Assembly: GCF_008710275.1 (NCBI RefSeq)
Contig: NZ_VYQE01000002.1
Location: 233,426 to 297,425, forward strand
Origin: Histidinibacterium aquaticum
GTDB lineage: Bacteria; Pseudomonadota; Alphaproteobacteria; Rhodobacterales; Rhodobacteraceae
Direction: 5' to 3'
Length of the DNA: 64,000 bases
Below the pieces are notes generated by a model that saw only the letters and a program-made list of their open reading frames with translations, searched no databases and was not told the origin of the DNA. Below, piece by piece: positions 26,582-34,947 of the stretch; position 1 is the stretch's first letter, and each line of letters begins with the position of its first letter. The position numbers and the translations under genes are program-made.

Positions 26582-26660
26582 GGCGGTGGGTTGAAAACCC
26601 GCCCGACAGCGGGACTTCGGGCCCGTAGGGCGGTCTTCGAACCGCCGACCCGCAAGCGGG
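26582..26660. repeat. CGTAGG-type palindromic repeat cluster, copy 2
   Basis: In the zwf-pgl gap: an imperfect hairpin around GGGTTGAAAACCC (26583-26603), CGTAGG (26624-26629) overlapping GGCGGT-CTTCGA-ACCGCC (26629-26646), and CCCGC-AA-GCGGG (26649-26660). It could slow or stop transcription inside the operon. Related to the elements at 11215-11278 and 59887-59912. Confidence 0.5.
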
Positions 26661-26750
26661 CCGCGGCCTGCCCCCGTTGACGCCCGCCCGCTCCGGGGCA
26701 AGTGTCGCTGCAATCGCCGGCCCGGCCGGCCAAGACGGAAGAGAGGCGCC

Positions 26751-27422
26751 ATGGAGCTCAAGGAATACCCCGACGCCGAGATGATGATGATGGATATCGC
26801 CGACATGCTCGCCTCCGAGCTGCGGGCGGCGCTGGCGGGCCACGACCACGCCTCGCTCGCCGTGCCGGGCGGCAGCACGCCCGGGCCCATCTTCGATTCC
26901 CTCTGCGCAACGCACCTCGACTGGTCCCGCGTCCACGTCATGCTGACGGACGAACGCTGGGTGCCCGAGGACCACGAGCGCTCCAACACCCGGCTCGTGC
27001 GCCAGCGTCTGCTGACCGACCGCGCCGCCGAGGCGAAGTACATCCCGCTCTACCTGCCTGCAGACCAACCGGAGGACCGGCTCGCCGAGATCGAGGAGAG
27101 CCTGAAGCCCGAGCTGCCGCTCTCGGTGCTGGTGCTTGGCATGGGATCGGACATGCATACCGCCTCGATCTTCCCCGGTGCCGACCGGCTGGAGGACGCG
27201 CTGACCGGAGACGACCTCGTCGTGCCGATGCGTGCGCCCGGTGCGCCCGAGCCGCGGGTCACGCTTTCGGCCAAGGTGCTGCGCGACGCCATGAGCACGC
27301 ATATCGTCATCACCGGCTCTGAGAAGCGCGAGGCGCTGGAACGGGCCCGGACCCTGAAACCTCAAGAGGCCCCGGTCGCCGCCGTGCTGCGCGACGCCGT
27401 GGTTCACTGGGCGGAGAGCTGA
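26751..27422 (+). CDS. pgl: 6-phosphogluconolactonase
   Basis: Hydrolyses 6-phosphogluconolactone to 6-phosphogluconate. 223 residues of the SOL/DevB type: [14 protein letters not shown] near residue 41, [12 protein letters not shown] near 64, and [15 protein letters not shown]. It sits between zwf and pgi and ends one base before the pgi ATG, which supports a zwf-pgl-pgi unit feeding the Entner-Doudoroff route; edd and eda are not in the window. Confidence 0.95.
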   Translation: MELKEYPDAEMMMMDIADMLASELRAALAGHDHASLAVPGGSTPGPIFDSLCATHLDWSRVHVMLTDERWVPEDHERSNTRLVRQRLLTDRAAEAKYIPLYLPADQPEDRLAEIEESLKPELPLSVLVLGMGSDMHTASIFPGADRLEDALTGDDLVVPMRAPGAPEPRVTLSAKVLRDAMSTHIVITGSEKREALERARTLKPQEAPVAAVLRDAVVHWAES

Positions 27423-27423
27423 G

Positions 27424-29028
27424 ATGTGGGCTGACCTCAAGGCGCACCATTCGCAGGTGAAGGATCGCCGTTTCGCCGAGATGCTGGACGCGGAGCGGGC
27501 GGAGGAGTTCTCGGCCGAGGCGCTCGGGATGCGTTTCGACTACTCCAAGACCAACATCGACGCCGAGGGGCGCAAGCTGCTCTTCGACCTGCTCGGACAG
27601 ACCCGGGTCGCCGAACGTCGCGACGAGATGTTCGCCGGCGCCCGCATCAACGAGACGGAGGGCAGGGCGGTGCTGCACACGGCCCTGCGCAATCTCGACA
27701 GCGGGATGGTCTGGGTCGACGGCCACGACGTGATGCCCGGCGTCCGCGAGACGCTGGAGCGGATGGAGCGCTTTGCCGAAGAGGTGCGCAGCGGCGCTTT
27801 CCATGGCGCGGGCGGCAAGATCACCGACGTCGTCAACATCGGCATCGGCGGTTCGGACCTCGGCCCGGCCATGGCAACCATCGCGCTCGCGCCTTACCAC
27901 GACGGGCCGCGCTGCCATTTCGTGTCGAACGTGGACCCGGCGGACATCGCCTCGGTCCTGCGGGAATGCGATCCGAAGACGACTCTGGTGATCGTCGCCT
28001 CCAAGACCTTCACGACCATCGAGACCATGACGAACGCGCGCACCGCGAAGGCCTGGATGTCCGATGAGGTCTCCGACCCGGCAGCGCAGTTCGCGGCGCT
28101 CTCCTCGGCGCTCGACAAGACCGCGGACTTCGGCATCGACACCGCGCGTGTCTTCGGCTTCGAGGACTGGGTCGGCGGGCGCTATTCCCTTTGGGGTCCC
28201 ATCGGCCTGAGCCTGATGATCGCCATCGGGCCCGACGCTTTCCGTGCCTTCCTGCGCGGCGGGCACGAGATGGACCGGCACTTTCATACTGCCGCCTGGC
28301 ACGAGAATCTGCCGGCGCTGCTGGCGATCACCGGGATCTGGCACAACCAGGTCTGCGGCCATGCCACCCGCGCGGTTCTGCCCTACGACAACCGGCTCGC
28401 GCGGCTGCCCGCCTACCTGCAGCAGCTCGAGATGGAATCGAACGGCAAAGGCGTCTCGATGAACGGCGAGGATCTGTCCGTGCCTTCCGGGCCCGTCGTC
28501 TGGGGCGAGCCGGGGACCAACGGCCAGCACGCCTTCTACCAGCTGATCCACCAGGGGACGCAGGTCGTCCCCTGCGAGTTCCTCGTCGCCGCGCGCGGTC
28601 ACGAGGACGATCTGCACCACCAGCACCAGCTGCTGGTCGCCAATTGCCTCGCGCAGTCGGAGGCGCTGATGAAGGGTCGCACGCTCGACGAGGCGCGCGA
28701 GAAGGTGCGCGACAAGTTCGAGGGCGACGAGCTGGAGCGGCAGGCGAAGCACCGGGTCTTCCCGGGCAACCGGCCCTCGGTGACGCTCGCCTACGAGACG
28801 CTCACGCCGGAGATGCTGGGCAAGATCGTCGCCCTCTACGAGCACCGGGTCTTCGTCGAGGGCACTGTGCTCGGGATCAACTCCTACGACCAGTGGGGCG
28901 TGGAGCTCGGCAAAGAGCTGGCGACGGACCTGCAGCCGGTGGTCGAGGGCAAGGAAAGCGCCGAGGGCAAGGACGGCTCGACCGCCGCCCTGGTCGCGTT
29001 TCTGGGCAAATACGGCCTCACGGAGTGA
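27424..29028 (+). CDS. pgi: Glucose-6-phosphate isomerase
   Basis: Interconverts glucose-6-phosphate and fructose-6-phosphate. 534 residues; family signatures [14 protein letters not shown] and, near the C-terminus, the [10 protein letters not shown] segment, with catalytic Glu/His in the [16 protein letters not shown] region. ATG follows the pgl stop by one base. In organisms relying on Entner-Doudoroff this enzyme mainly recycles fructose-6-phosphate back into the pathway. Confidence 0.97.
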   Translation: MWADLKAHHSQVKDRRFAEMLDAERAEEFSAEALGMRFDYSKTNIDAEGRKLLFDLLGQTRVAERRDEMFAGARINETEGRAVLHTALRNLDSGMVWVDGHDVMPGVRETLERMERFAEEVRSGAFHGAGGKITDVVNIGIGGSDLGPAMATIALAPYHDGPRCHFVSNVDPADIASVLRECDPKTTLVIVASKTFTTIETMTNARTAKAWMSDEVSDPAAQFAALSSALDKTADFGIDTARVFGFEDWVGGRYSLWGPIGLSLMIAIGPDAFRAFLRGGHEMDRHFHTAAWHENLPALLAITGIWHNQVCGHATRAVLPYDNRLARLPAYLQQLEMESNGKGVSMNGEDLSVPSGPVVWGEPGTNGQHAFYQLIHQGTQVVPCEFLVAARGHEDDLHHQHQLLVANCLAQSEALMKGRTLDEAREKVRDKFEGDELERQAKHRVFPGNRPSVTLAYETLTPEMLGKIVALYEHRVFVEGTVLGINSYDQWGVELGKELATDLQPVVEGKESAEGKDGSTAALVAFLGKYGLTE

Positions 29029-29037
29029 CCGTCGGAA

Positions 29038-29064
29038 GACCGCCCGGCGGCGCGCCGGGCGGTC
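29038..29064. terminator. Hairpin terminator after pgi
   Basis: A 12-bp stem GACCGCCCGGCG / CGCCGGGCGGTC with a 3-nt loop starts 9 nt after the pgi stop. Only a weak T-rich stretch follows, so it may be a stabilising or bidirectional terminator between convergent pgi and tpiA. Confidence 0.6.
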
Positions 29065-29107
29065 TCGATCGGGATAGGTTATCCGTTTTAAGTCCGATAC
29101 TTAAGGT

Positions 29108-29127
29108 CCCGTCCAAATTTGGACGGG
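29108..29127. repeat. GTCCAAATTTGGAC palindrome, copy 1
   Basis: Perfect 20-bp palindrome CCCGTCCAAATTTGGACGGG between pgi and tpiA, ending 7 bp before the tpiA stop. The 16-bp core recurs at 56010-56025, also just after a stop codon. Function unknown. Confidence 0.6.
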
Positions 29128-29134
29128 TGCTCCG

Positions 29135-29881
29135 TCAGGCGCCTTCCAGCGCCGTGACGATCGGAGAGAACTGCTCTGCCGTGAGGCTCGCGCCCCCGAC
29201 GAGGGCCCCGTCCACGTCCGGCACCGCGAAGATCTCGGCCGCGTTCGACCCCTTCACCGAGCCGCCGTAGAGCAGCCGGATCGCATCGGCCGCCTCGGGG
29301 TGGCTCTTGCGGAGAGCCTCGCGGAGGAAGCCGTGCATCTCGCCGATCTCCTCGGTCCCGGCAACCTTGCCTGTGCCGATGGCCCAGACAGGCTCGTAGG
29401 CCACGACAACCGTCTCGCCGGTCGATCCCGGCGGCAGCGAGGCGGCGAGTTGCTCTCCCACGACCTCGAGCGCGCGGCCGGCCTCACGCTCTTCCAGCGT
29501 CTCGCCCACGCAGACGACAGCGAGAAGGCCCGCGCGGTGGGCGGCCTCGGCCTTGGCCCGGACCGTCTCGGAGCTCTCGCCGTGATCCGCGCGCCGTTCG
29601 GAGTGCCCGACGATGACTGCCGTCGCCCCGGCCTCGCGCAGCATCGGCGCCGCGATGTCGCCGGTATGCGCGCCCTTGTCCTCGGGATGGCAGTCCTGCG
29701 CGCCGACGGCGAGCGGATGCTCGCCCCGCATCGAGGCCATCGGCCAGATCAGCGTGGCTGGCGGGCAGAGCAGCATGTCCACCTTCGGCTCGGGATGCGC
29801 CTCGCAGAGCGCCTGCACCTCGGCCATGGCCGAGAGGGATCCGTTCATCTTCCAGTTTCCGGCGGCGAGCTTGCGGCGCAT
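29135..29881 (-). CDS. tpiA: Triose-phosphate isomerase
   Basis: Interconverts dihydroxyacetone phosphate and glyceraldehyde-3-phosphate. 248 residues, full length. The N-terminal AAGNWKMNG holds the catalytic Lys11, the electrophilic His lies in VIVGHSERR, and the catalytic Glu and flexible loop in AYEPVWAIGTGK. Convergent with pgi; has its own upstream region of 121 nt divergent from the oxygenase gene. Confidence 0.97.
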   Translation of the reverse strand: MRRKLAAGNWKMNGSLSAMAEVQALCEAHPEPKVDMLLCPPATLIWPMASMRGEHPLAVGAQDCHPEDKGAHTGDIAAPMLREAGATAVIVGHSERRADHGESSETVRAKAEAAHRAGLLAVVCVGETLEEREAGRALEVVGEQLAASLPPGSTGETVVVAYEPVWAIGTGKVAGTEEIGEMHGFLREALRKSHPEAADAIRLLYGGSVKGSNAAEIFAVPDVDGALVGGASLTAEQFSPIVTALEGA

Positions 29882-30002
29882 CGGCCTCTCCTTGTCTTGG
29901 GTCGCGGCCTTTCTCGCCGCAATGGCGGGGCAGGGTCAACAAAGCTTGCATCCCGCTGCCGCCCGGCTGAAACACGCCGGGCCCGACCGACGTTGAAGGA
30001 CC

Positions 30003-30905
30003 ATGACAGAAACCTCGATCCCCGCCATCGACGCCGCCAGGCTGCTCGCCGGCGACCCGGCTGAAACCGCCCGTACCCGCGACGCGGCCGGTGGTATCGG
30101 CTTCCTGACGGTGCACAACACGCCGCTGGACCGCGCCCGCGTGGAAGAGCTGATCGCCGCCTACCGCGGGTTCTTCGCCCTGCCGGAGGAGGAGAAGGCG
30201 AAGGTCGACATGAGCCGCACCGAGGCAAGCCGCGGCTGGGGCGCGCCCCGCTCCGAGCAGGTCGATCCGGAGGCGAACCCCGACTACAAGGAGGTCTTCG
30301 ACTGCGGTCACGAATGGCCCGAGAGCGGCCTCAAGGTCTACGCGCCGAACCTCTGGCCCGACCGGCCCGAGGGATTTCGCGCCGTACTGGAGGCCTATTA
30401 CCGCGACGCCTGCGCCTTCTCGCTCGACCTGCTCTCGGCGCTGGCGGGGGCCATCGGCGAGGACCGCGCCTATTTCCGGGACAAGTTCGACCGCCCGATG
30501 GCTCTGCTGCGCGGGAATTACTATCCCGAGCGGCCCGACTGGGCGGGCGCTCGCGACTTCGGGATCGGAGCGCACACGGACTACGGCTGTCTCACGCTGC
30601 TTGCGACGGACGGTGTCGCGGGGCTTGAGGTGAACAGCCCGAGCGGCTGGCTTCCGGTCTCGGCGGAGCCCGGGACCTTCATCATCAACTTCGGAGAGAT
30701 GCTGGAGTTCTGGAGCGACGGTCGAATCCGGGCGACTGAACACCGGGTGATCGGGAGCCGCGAGGAGCGCATCTCGGTGCCGCTCTTCTTCAATCCGCGC
30801 CACGACGCCAATGTCGCGCCGGTGGGCTCAGGCCGCACGATCCGCGCGGCCGATCACCTGCAGAAGCGCTACGACGAAACCTACCTGCACCTGAAGGCGG
30901 GCTAG
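30003..30905 (+). CDS. 2-oxoglutarate/Fe(II)-dependent oxygenase (isopenicillin N synthase-like)
   Basis: 300 residues of the plant/bacterial 2OG-Fe(II) oxygenase superfamily. Iron ligands are His and Asp in GAHTDYG and the distal His in ATEHRV; the 2-oxoglutarate-anchoring Arg and Ser are in RISVPLFF. An N-terminal DIOX_N-like region is present. The substrate cannot be assigned; it stands alone, not in a secondary-metabolite cluster. Convergent with the sufA-like gene, whose stop lies 3 nt away. Confidence 0.87.
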   Translation: MTETSIPAIDAARLLAGDPAETARTRDAAGGIGFLTVHNTPLDRARVEELIAAYRGFFALPEEEKAKVDMSRTEASRGWGAPRSEQVDPEANPDYKEVFDCGHEWPESGLKVYAPNLWPDRPEGFRAVLEAYYRDACAFSLDLLSALAGAIGEDRAYFRDKFDRPMALLRGNYYPERPDWAGARDFGIGAHTDYGCLTLLATDGVAGLEVNSPSGWLPVSAEPGTFIINFGEMLEFWSDGRIRATEHRVIGSREERISVPLFFNPRHDANVAPVGSGRTIRAADHLQKRYDETYLHLKAG

Positions 30906-30908
30906 GGC

Positions 30909-31286
30909 TCAGGCGCCGCGTTCGGCGGCGAGCTCCTCGACATCCTTGAACTTGATGGATTCGCCGCAGCCGCAGGCGTCGGTGACGTTGGGGTTGCGGA
31001 ACTTGAACCCGGCTTCGAGCAGCGAGACCTCGTAGTCGATCTCTGTCCCGAAGAGGAACATCTGCGCCATCGGGGCGATCATCACGCGCGCGCCGTCCTG
31101 CTCGACCACCTCGTCATGCGGGTCGATCTCGTCGGCGTAGTCCATGGTGTATTCCATGCCCGCGCATCCGCCTTTCTTGACGCCGACCTTCAGGCCCTTG
31201 TGGCCCTTGGCGTCCATCAGCTTGCGGATCTGGGCGGCGGCCGCTTCGGTCATCGTGACGGCCTGTTTGCCGGGGATCGAGAACAT
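30909..31286 (-). CDS. sufA: A-type iron-sulfur cluster carrier (SufA/IscA/ErpA)
   Basis: Receives and delivers Fe-S clusters. 125 residues with the three invariant cysteines, Cys41 in GGCAGMEY and Cys105/107 in CGCGES. An AAGGAG ribosome site precedes the ATG at 31286. The exact subtype (SufA versus ErpA) cannot be settled by eye. It is separate from the SufT gene at 34.5 kb; other suf genes are outside the window. Confidence 0.88.
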   Translation of the reverse strand: MFSIPGKQAVTMTEAAAAQIRKLMDAKGHKGLKVGVKKGGCAGMEYTMDYADEIDPHDEVVEQDGARVMIAPMAQMFLFGTEIDYEVSLLEAGFKFRNPNVTDACGCGESIKFKDVEELAAERGA

Positions 31287-31334
31287 GGCACATCTCCTTG
31301 TCGTCCCCAGACCTAGTCCCGCGGGCGCTCTCTC

Positions 31335-32066
31335 TCAAGGGGGCGCGATGCCGATCGCCTGCGCGAGCCATTGGGTGCCGTAGGCGGCGGCGAGGGCCCA
31401 GGCGACCGAGGCGAGCGTGCCGATGATGACGTATTCCGCCATGCTCCGGTCCTCCCGCGTGGCGTTGAAGCGCATGACCGACTTCGCGGCGACGAGGAAG
31501 GCGACGCCGGTGGGCTGGCCGATGAGGACCAGCGCGAAGGTGAGGCCGCGCTCCAGCTGGCCGATGATCCGCCCCGCGCCGGGAAAGCCGCCGGAGAGGA
31601 TGCGCGCGCGGACCCAGTGGGGCGTCATCGGCGCCAGCAGCTTGCCCACCGCGAAGCCGCCCGCGCGCACGGCGACGGTGAAGCCCGCGACGTAGAGCAG
31701 GACAGCGAGAACCGTCCGCGCGGTGCCGGGGTCCACCGCCATCCAGAGCGATTGCGCCCAGAGGTCCGGGACCGCGAGCGTCGCGATTCCGAGGGTCGCC
31801 AGGTGCGCTCCCTGGTCGAGCAGGAAGGGGCGGAGGCTGTCGCCGAACCGCACTTTCACCGCGTCGATGACGAGATGCGCGAGAGCGAGGAGGTAGAGCG
31901 CGGGGACGTCGAGACGTCCGAAGGCCGCGAGCAGCAGCGCCAGTACGACGAGGGCGTGGAGCAGGAGCACCGGGATCCGGGCCTTGCGGCGGATCATGCC
32001 GTCGGTCTGGAAGACGAAGTCGGCCAGAACGTGAGCGATCAGGAGGGCGGTGAAGGTCTCTGCCAC
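31335..32066 (-). CDS. DUF3307 domain-containing membrane protein
   Basis: 243 residues, about six to seven hydrophobic segments, beginning MAETFTALLIAHVLADFVFQ. The early LIAHVLADFVFQTD segment and the ALAHLVIDAVKVRF segment are what I recognise as DUF3307. Function unknown. Its GTG start follows the stop of the SatD-like gene directly (TGA then GTG), so the two are translationally coupled. To my recollection DUF3307 and SatD-like genes are recurrent neighbours in many bacteria, suggesting a two-component functional unit with a soluble DNA-binding partner and an integral membrane protein. Confidence 0.8.
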   Translation of the reverse strand: MAETFTALLIAHVLADFVFQTDGMIRRKARIPVLLLHALVVLALLLAAFGRLDVPALYLLALAHLVIDAVKVRFGDSLRPFLLDQGAHLATLGIATLAVPDLWAQSLWMAVDPGTARTVLAVLLYVAGFTVAVRAGGFAVGKLLAPMTPHWVRARILSGGFPGAGRIIGQLERGLTFALVLIGQPTGVAFLVAAKSVMRFNATREDRSMAEYVIIGTLASVAWALAAAYGTQWLAQAIGIAPP

Positions 32067-32693
32067 TCAGGTCTCCCGGTAGTCGTGGCTGGCGAAGGCC
32101 TCTCGCGCGGGGGCGAGCCAGGGGAGGCCGGCGGCGGAGAGGCGCAGTTGCACGGCCTGTCGGGTCACGCCGATCCGGCGGGCGATGTCGTCCTGCGTCT
32201 GGGTCGCCGGGTCGAGCGAGAGCGCGACCGCCTCGCCCTGTGCGGCGGTCCAGGAGGAGGTGACGTAGTCCGTGAGGGCAAGGGCGGCCCGCTGGAACGG
32301 TCCGATCCCCGCACCGGAGATCGCCAGCCGGTCGCGGCGACCCATCGCGTCCAGGCCGCGCCCGGACTGCGTGAAGGCGGAACCTGAGGCATCGGAGAGG
32401 TCACGGGTCCCGCTGGACTCCACCTCTCCGATACCGATGGAGATACGGGTCTCGATCTCTTCGTCCTCGGCGCGCAGGCGCGCGAGCAGGAAGAGCGTCG
32501 CGTCGAAGAAGCTGTTGTGCGAGGTCATCGCCTGCCAGCCGTCGCCCCGGAAGCGGGTGAATCTCAGGTCCTCCTCGCGGTCCTTTCCGAAGTCCTCGGC
32601 GGCCCGGCGCAGCGCGTCGAGCGCGGCCTGGGTGGCCGCGAGGCCGGCGTCCTCGGACGCCACGATATCTCCGGTCAGCACGGCGAAGGACAT
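32067..32693 (-). CDS. SatD-like protein with C-terminal HTH
   Basis: 208 residues from ATG at 32693 (a TTG two codons upstream is less likely). The N-terminal part, MSFAVLTGDIVASEDAG to about residue 110, looks like the SatD family and vaguely like a nucleotidyl-cyclase/PALM fold (TGDIV, RFRGDGWQ, ISIGIGEVE). The C-terminal 40 residues contain a helix-turn-helix, QDDIARRIGVTRQAVQLRL. No membrane segment. It probably regulates its own operon: three spaced dyads with conserved CAAG-N8-CTTG lie immediately upstream, the first almost touching the start codon. Family assignment from memory; regulation is inference. Confidence 0.7.
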   Translation of the reverse strand: MSFAVLTGDIVASEDAGLAATQAALDALRRAAEDFGKDREEDLRFTRFRGDGWQAMTSHNSFFDATLFLLARLRAEDEEIETRISIGIGEVESSGTRDLSDASGSAFTQSGRGLDAMGRRDRLAISGAGIGPFQRAALALTDYVTSSWTAAQGEAVALSLDPATQTQDDIARRIGVTRQAVQLRLSAAGLPWLAPAREAFASHDYRET

Positions 32694-32695
32694 GA

Positions 32696-32773
32696 GCAAG
32701 TATTAAGGCTTGCTTTTTTGATTTGCAAGCATTACGACTTGCTTTCAGGCGATCAAGCTTGAGGGCTTGTTTT
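32696..32773 (-). promoter_or_regulatory. Three tandem operator-like dyads upstream of the SatD-like gene
   Basis: Site 1 (32696-32716) GCAAG-N8-CTTGC-TTT, site 2 (32725-32745) GCAAG-N8-CTTGC-TTT, site 3 (32753-32773) TCAAG-N8-CTTGT-TTT, on the plus strand. Starts are 29 and 28 bp apart, close to integral helical turns, so bound proteins could contact each other. Site 1 lies 2 bp upstream of the ATG; site 3 ends 5 bp before the stop of the MscS gene. The region is also markedly AT-rich. Likely operator array and promoter of the SatD-like/DUF3307 operon. Confidence 0.65.
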
Positions 32774-32778
32774 CCCCG

Positions 32779-34446
32779 TCACGCTGCCTCTGCGGGGTTC
32801 GCGTCCGGGAACATGGCCTCGGCCTCCATCTCGAGATCGGCGGCCGCGCGCAGGAGCCGCTCGCGAACCTCGCAGGCGCGCGCCCAGGCGGTGTTGGGAT
32901 CCTCGCAAGGTACCATGAAGAGCGCCTCCATGCCGAAGACGTCATGGTTGGAGACATAGACGCCTCGGCTGTCGGCATGCGGCTCGCCACCCTCATCCAG
33001 CTGGTCGAGGATCTCGAAGTACCGCTTGCGCAGAGGCTCGATGTCGGCCCCGTGGGCGAGGCGCAGGCGGATCTCCATGATCATGAAGGGCTCCTGCATC
33101 GTCCAGTTCTCGAAGGGCTCGGCGACGAACTCGCTCACCGGGACGATCAGGCGTTTGCCGGTCCAGACCCGAAGCTGGACGAAGGTGAAGTTGATCCGCT
33201 CGACCGAACACATGTAGCCCTGATACAGCAGCTTGTCGCCCATCTTGGCGGACTGGTTCATGGCGATCTGCATCGAGGCCATGATGTTGGCCAGCACGTT
33301 CCGCGCGGCGAAGGCCAGCACAAGGGTGGTGACGCTGGCGGAGGCCAGGAGCGAGAAGCCCAGCGTCTGCATCATGTTGGCCTCGCGCAGGACGATGCCT
33401 GCGCCGAAGATCACGACGATCACGATGATGGCCCGCCGGGCGGCAGCAATCTTGGTCGCGAACTGGCGCTTGCGTTCCTGTCCCTCGGCCACCGAGCTCA
33501 GCTCGCCGCCGTCGAACTGGACAAGGCGGTCGAGCAGGGTGTCCACGGCGTTGATGATCGCCCAGAGCGTGACGCTGACGAAGCCGATCGCGATCAGGGG
33601 CGAGAGGACCGTGTCGATCCGCCCCGAGAACACGAAGAGGTGCTTGGTCATCAGCCCGACGGTCAGGGTGACGACCGCAAGAACCGCGGGCGGCCGCATC
33701 GCCACGAGCAGCGAACTCGAGCCGTCGTCGCGTCGCGTCCGGTGCAGACCGCGCGACATCAGGGAATAGGTGATGCTTCCGAGCAGGGTGGCGACCGCGA
33801 TCATCAGCGGCAGGGCGATCACCTCCCACCAGCGCAGCCCCCAGAACGCCCGCGTCCGCAGGGGATCGGGCAGCATCTGTTCGAGCGCGGAGGGACCGAA
33901 GCGGTCGGCGAGCGCGGGAAGGTTCTCCACCGACTGCCGCGAGAAGACCCAGGCCGCGTCCTCTCCCTCCGCCTTCACGCGGTTCAGGCGGATCGTGACC
34001 GGCCTTTCGGGCAGGTCGACGATCCAGAGCAGAAGAGAGCGCCGGGGCTCGCCCGACATGGCGCTGTCGGAGGGCGCGCGGGCGTTCAGGCCGTCGGGCC
34101 GGTCCAACAGCATGTGCCAGTCGACGATGATCTTGCGGTCGATGATCGTGTAGAGTTGCTTGGCACGCTCGGGCCCGATCTCGGCCTGCGCCTCTTCGGG
34201 GATCGAGGCGAGGTCCAGGACATGCGCCGCCGATTCCCAGTCCCCCTCGGAGGCCCGGAACATGAAGCTTTCCATGGCCGCCTGGGGCGTGGCCCGGTCG
34301 ATATCCTCGGGCGCCGCGCCGAGGCCGGGATTCAGCTCGTCGATCTCGTACCAGTTCGAGGACTGGTCCTGCTGCGCGACCAGCTGCTGTCCCGCGGACA
34401 GCAGCACAGACACGATCAAGGCGAGGTACAGGGCCGGCGCGCGCAT
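32779..34446 (-). CDS. Mechanosensitive ion channel family protein (MscS)
   Basis: 555 residues. Predicted signal peptide (MRAPALYLALIVSVLLSAGQQLVAQ), a periplasmic N-terminal domain of about 180 residues, then four to five membrane helices (about 205-375), the pore-helix/beta domain (FAARNVLANIMASMQIAMNQ) and a cytoplasmic C-terminal domain. This is a larger MscS-like channel of the MscK/YbiO style rather than the 286-residue minimal MscS. Probably releases solutes on hypo-osmotic shock. It lies upstream of, and on the same strand as, the SatD-like pair. Confidence 0.87.
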   Translation of the reverse strand: MRAPALYLALIVSVLLSAGQQLVAQQDQSSNWYEIDELNPGLGAAPEDIDRATPQAAMESFMFRASEGDWESAAHVLDLASIPEEAQAEIGPERAKQLYTIIDRKIIVDWHMLLDRPDGLNARAPSDSAMSGEPRRSLLLWIVDLPERPVTIRLNRVKAEGEDAAWVFSRQSVENLPALADRFGPSALEQMLPDPLRTRAFWGLRWWEVIALPLMIAVATLLGSITYSLMSRGLHRTRRDDGSSSLLVAMRPPAVLAVVTLTVGLMTKHLFVFSGRIDTVLSPLIAIGFVSVTLWAIINAVDTLLDRLVQFDGGELSSVAEGQERKRQFATKIAAARRAIIVIVVIFGAGIVLREANMMQTLGFSLLASASVTTLVLAFAARNVLANIMASMQIAMNQSAKMGDKLLYQGYMCSVERINFTFVQLRVWTGKRLIVPVSEFVAEPFENWTMQEPFMIMEIRLRLAHGADIEPLRKRYFEILDQLDEGGEPHADSRGVYVSNHDVFGMEALFMVPCEDPNTAWARACEVRERLLRAAADLEMEAEAMFPDANPAEAA

Positions 34447-34497
34447 GCATCTAGAACCGGACCGCCGGGCTCCGGTTCCAGCAGTTGCGGAACGCGC

Positions 34498-34860
34498 CTA
34501 CATGAAGCCGAGTTCGAGGCGCGCCTCGTCGGACATCATGTCCATGCCCCAGGGCGGATCCCAGGTCAGCTCGACGTCGACCTGCTTGACGCCGGGCAGA
34601 GGCTCGACGGCGCCGGCGACCCAGCCGGGCATCTCGCCCGCAACAGGGCAGCCGGGCGCGGTCAGGGTCATGATGATGCGCACCGCGTTCTCGCTGTCGA
34701 TCTCGACGGTGTAGACCAGGCCCAGGTCATAGATATTGACCGGAATCTCCGGGTCGTAGACCGAGCGGCAAGCCTCCACGATGGAGTCGTAGAGCGGGTG
34801 ATCCGTGCTCGACGGCTGGATGAGAGGGGCGCCTTCGAGGGGCGGGGCCTGTTCGGTCAT
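34498..34860 (-). CDS. sufT: SUF system Fe-S maturation protein (SufT/MIP18 family)
   Basis: 120 residues of the DUF59/MIP18 family. The segments SVYDPEIPVNIYDLGLVY and MTLTAPGCPVAGEMPGWV, with its conserved Cys, are diagnostic, and the C-terminus VELTWDPPWGMDMMSDEARLELG is typical of SufT. It assists Fe-S cluster assembly or transfer. Located apart from the main suf operon, between the channel gene and the RimK-like gene on the same strand. Confidence 0.85.
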   Translation of the reverse strand: MTEQAPPLEGAPLIQPSSTDHPLYDSIVEACRSVYDPEIPVNIYDLGLVYTVEIDSENAVRIIMTLTAPGCPVAGEMPGWVAGAVEPLPGVKQVDVELTWDPPWGMDMMSDEARLELGFM

Positions 34861-34924
34861 GGGCTATCCCTTTTCGTTGAGTGAAAAGATAGGGATTCAG
34901 GGGCCGGGGGTAAAGGGCAGCACC

Positions 34925-34938
34925 GGGGCGCTGCCCCC
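34925..34938. repeat. GGGGC-GCT-GCCCC hairpin
   Basis: A short hairpin with the same GCT loop as the second hairpin of the multi-hairpin element at 5673-5687, lying between sufT and the rimK-like gene. The conserved ATATTT tail is absent. Confidence 0.35.
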
Positions 34939-34947
34939 ATGTCGCAC

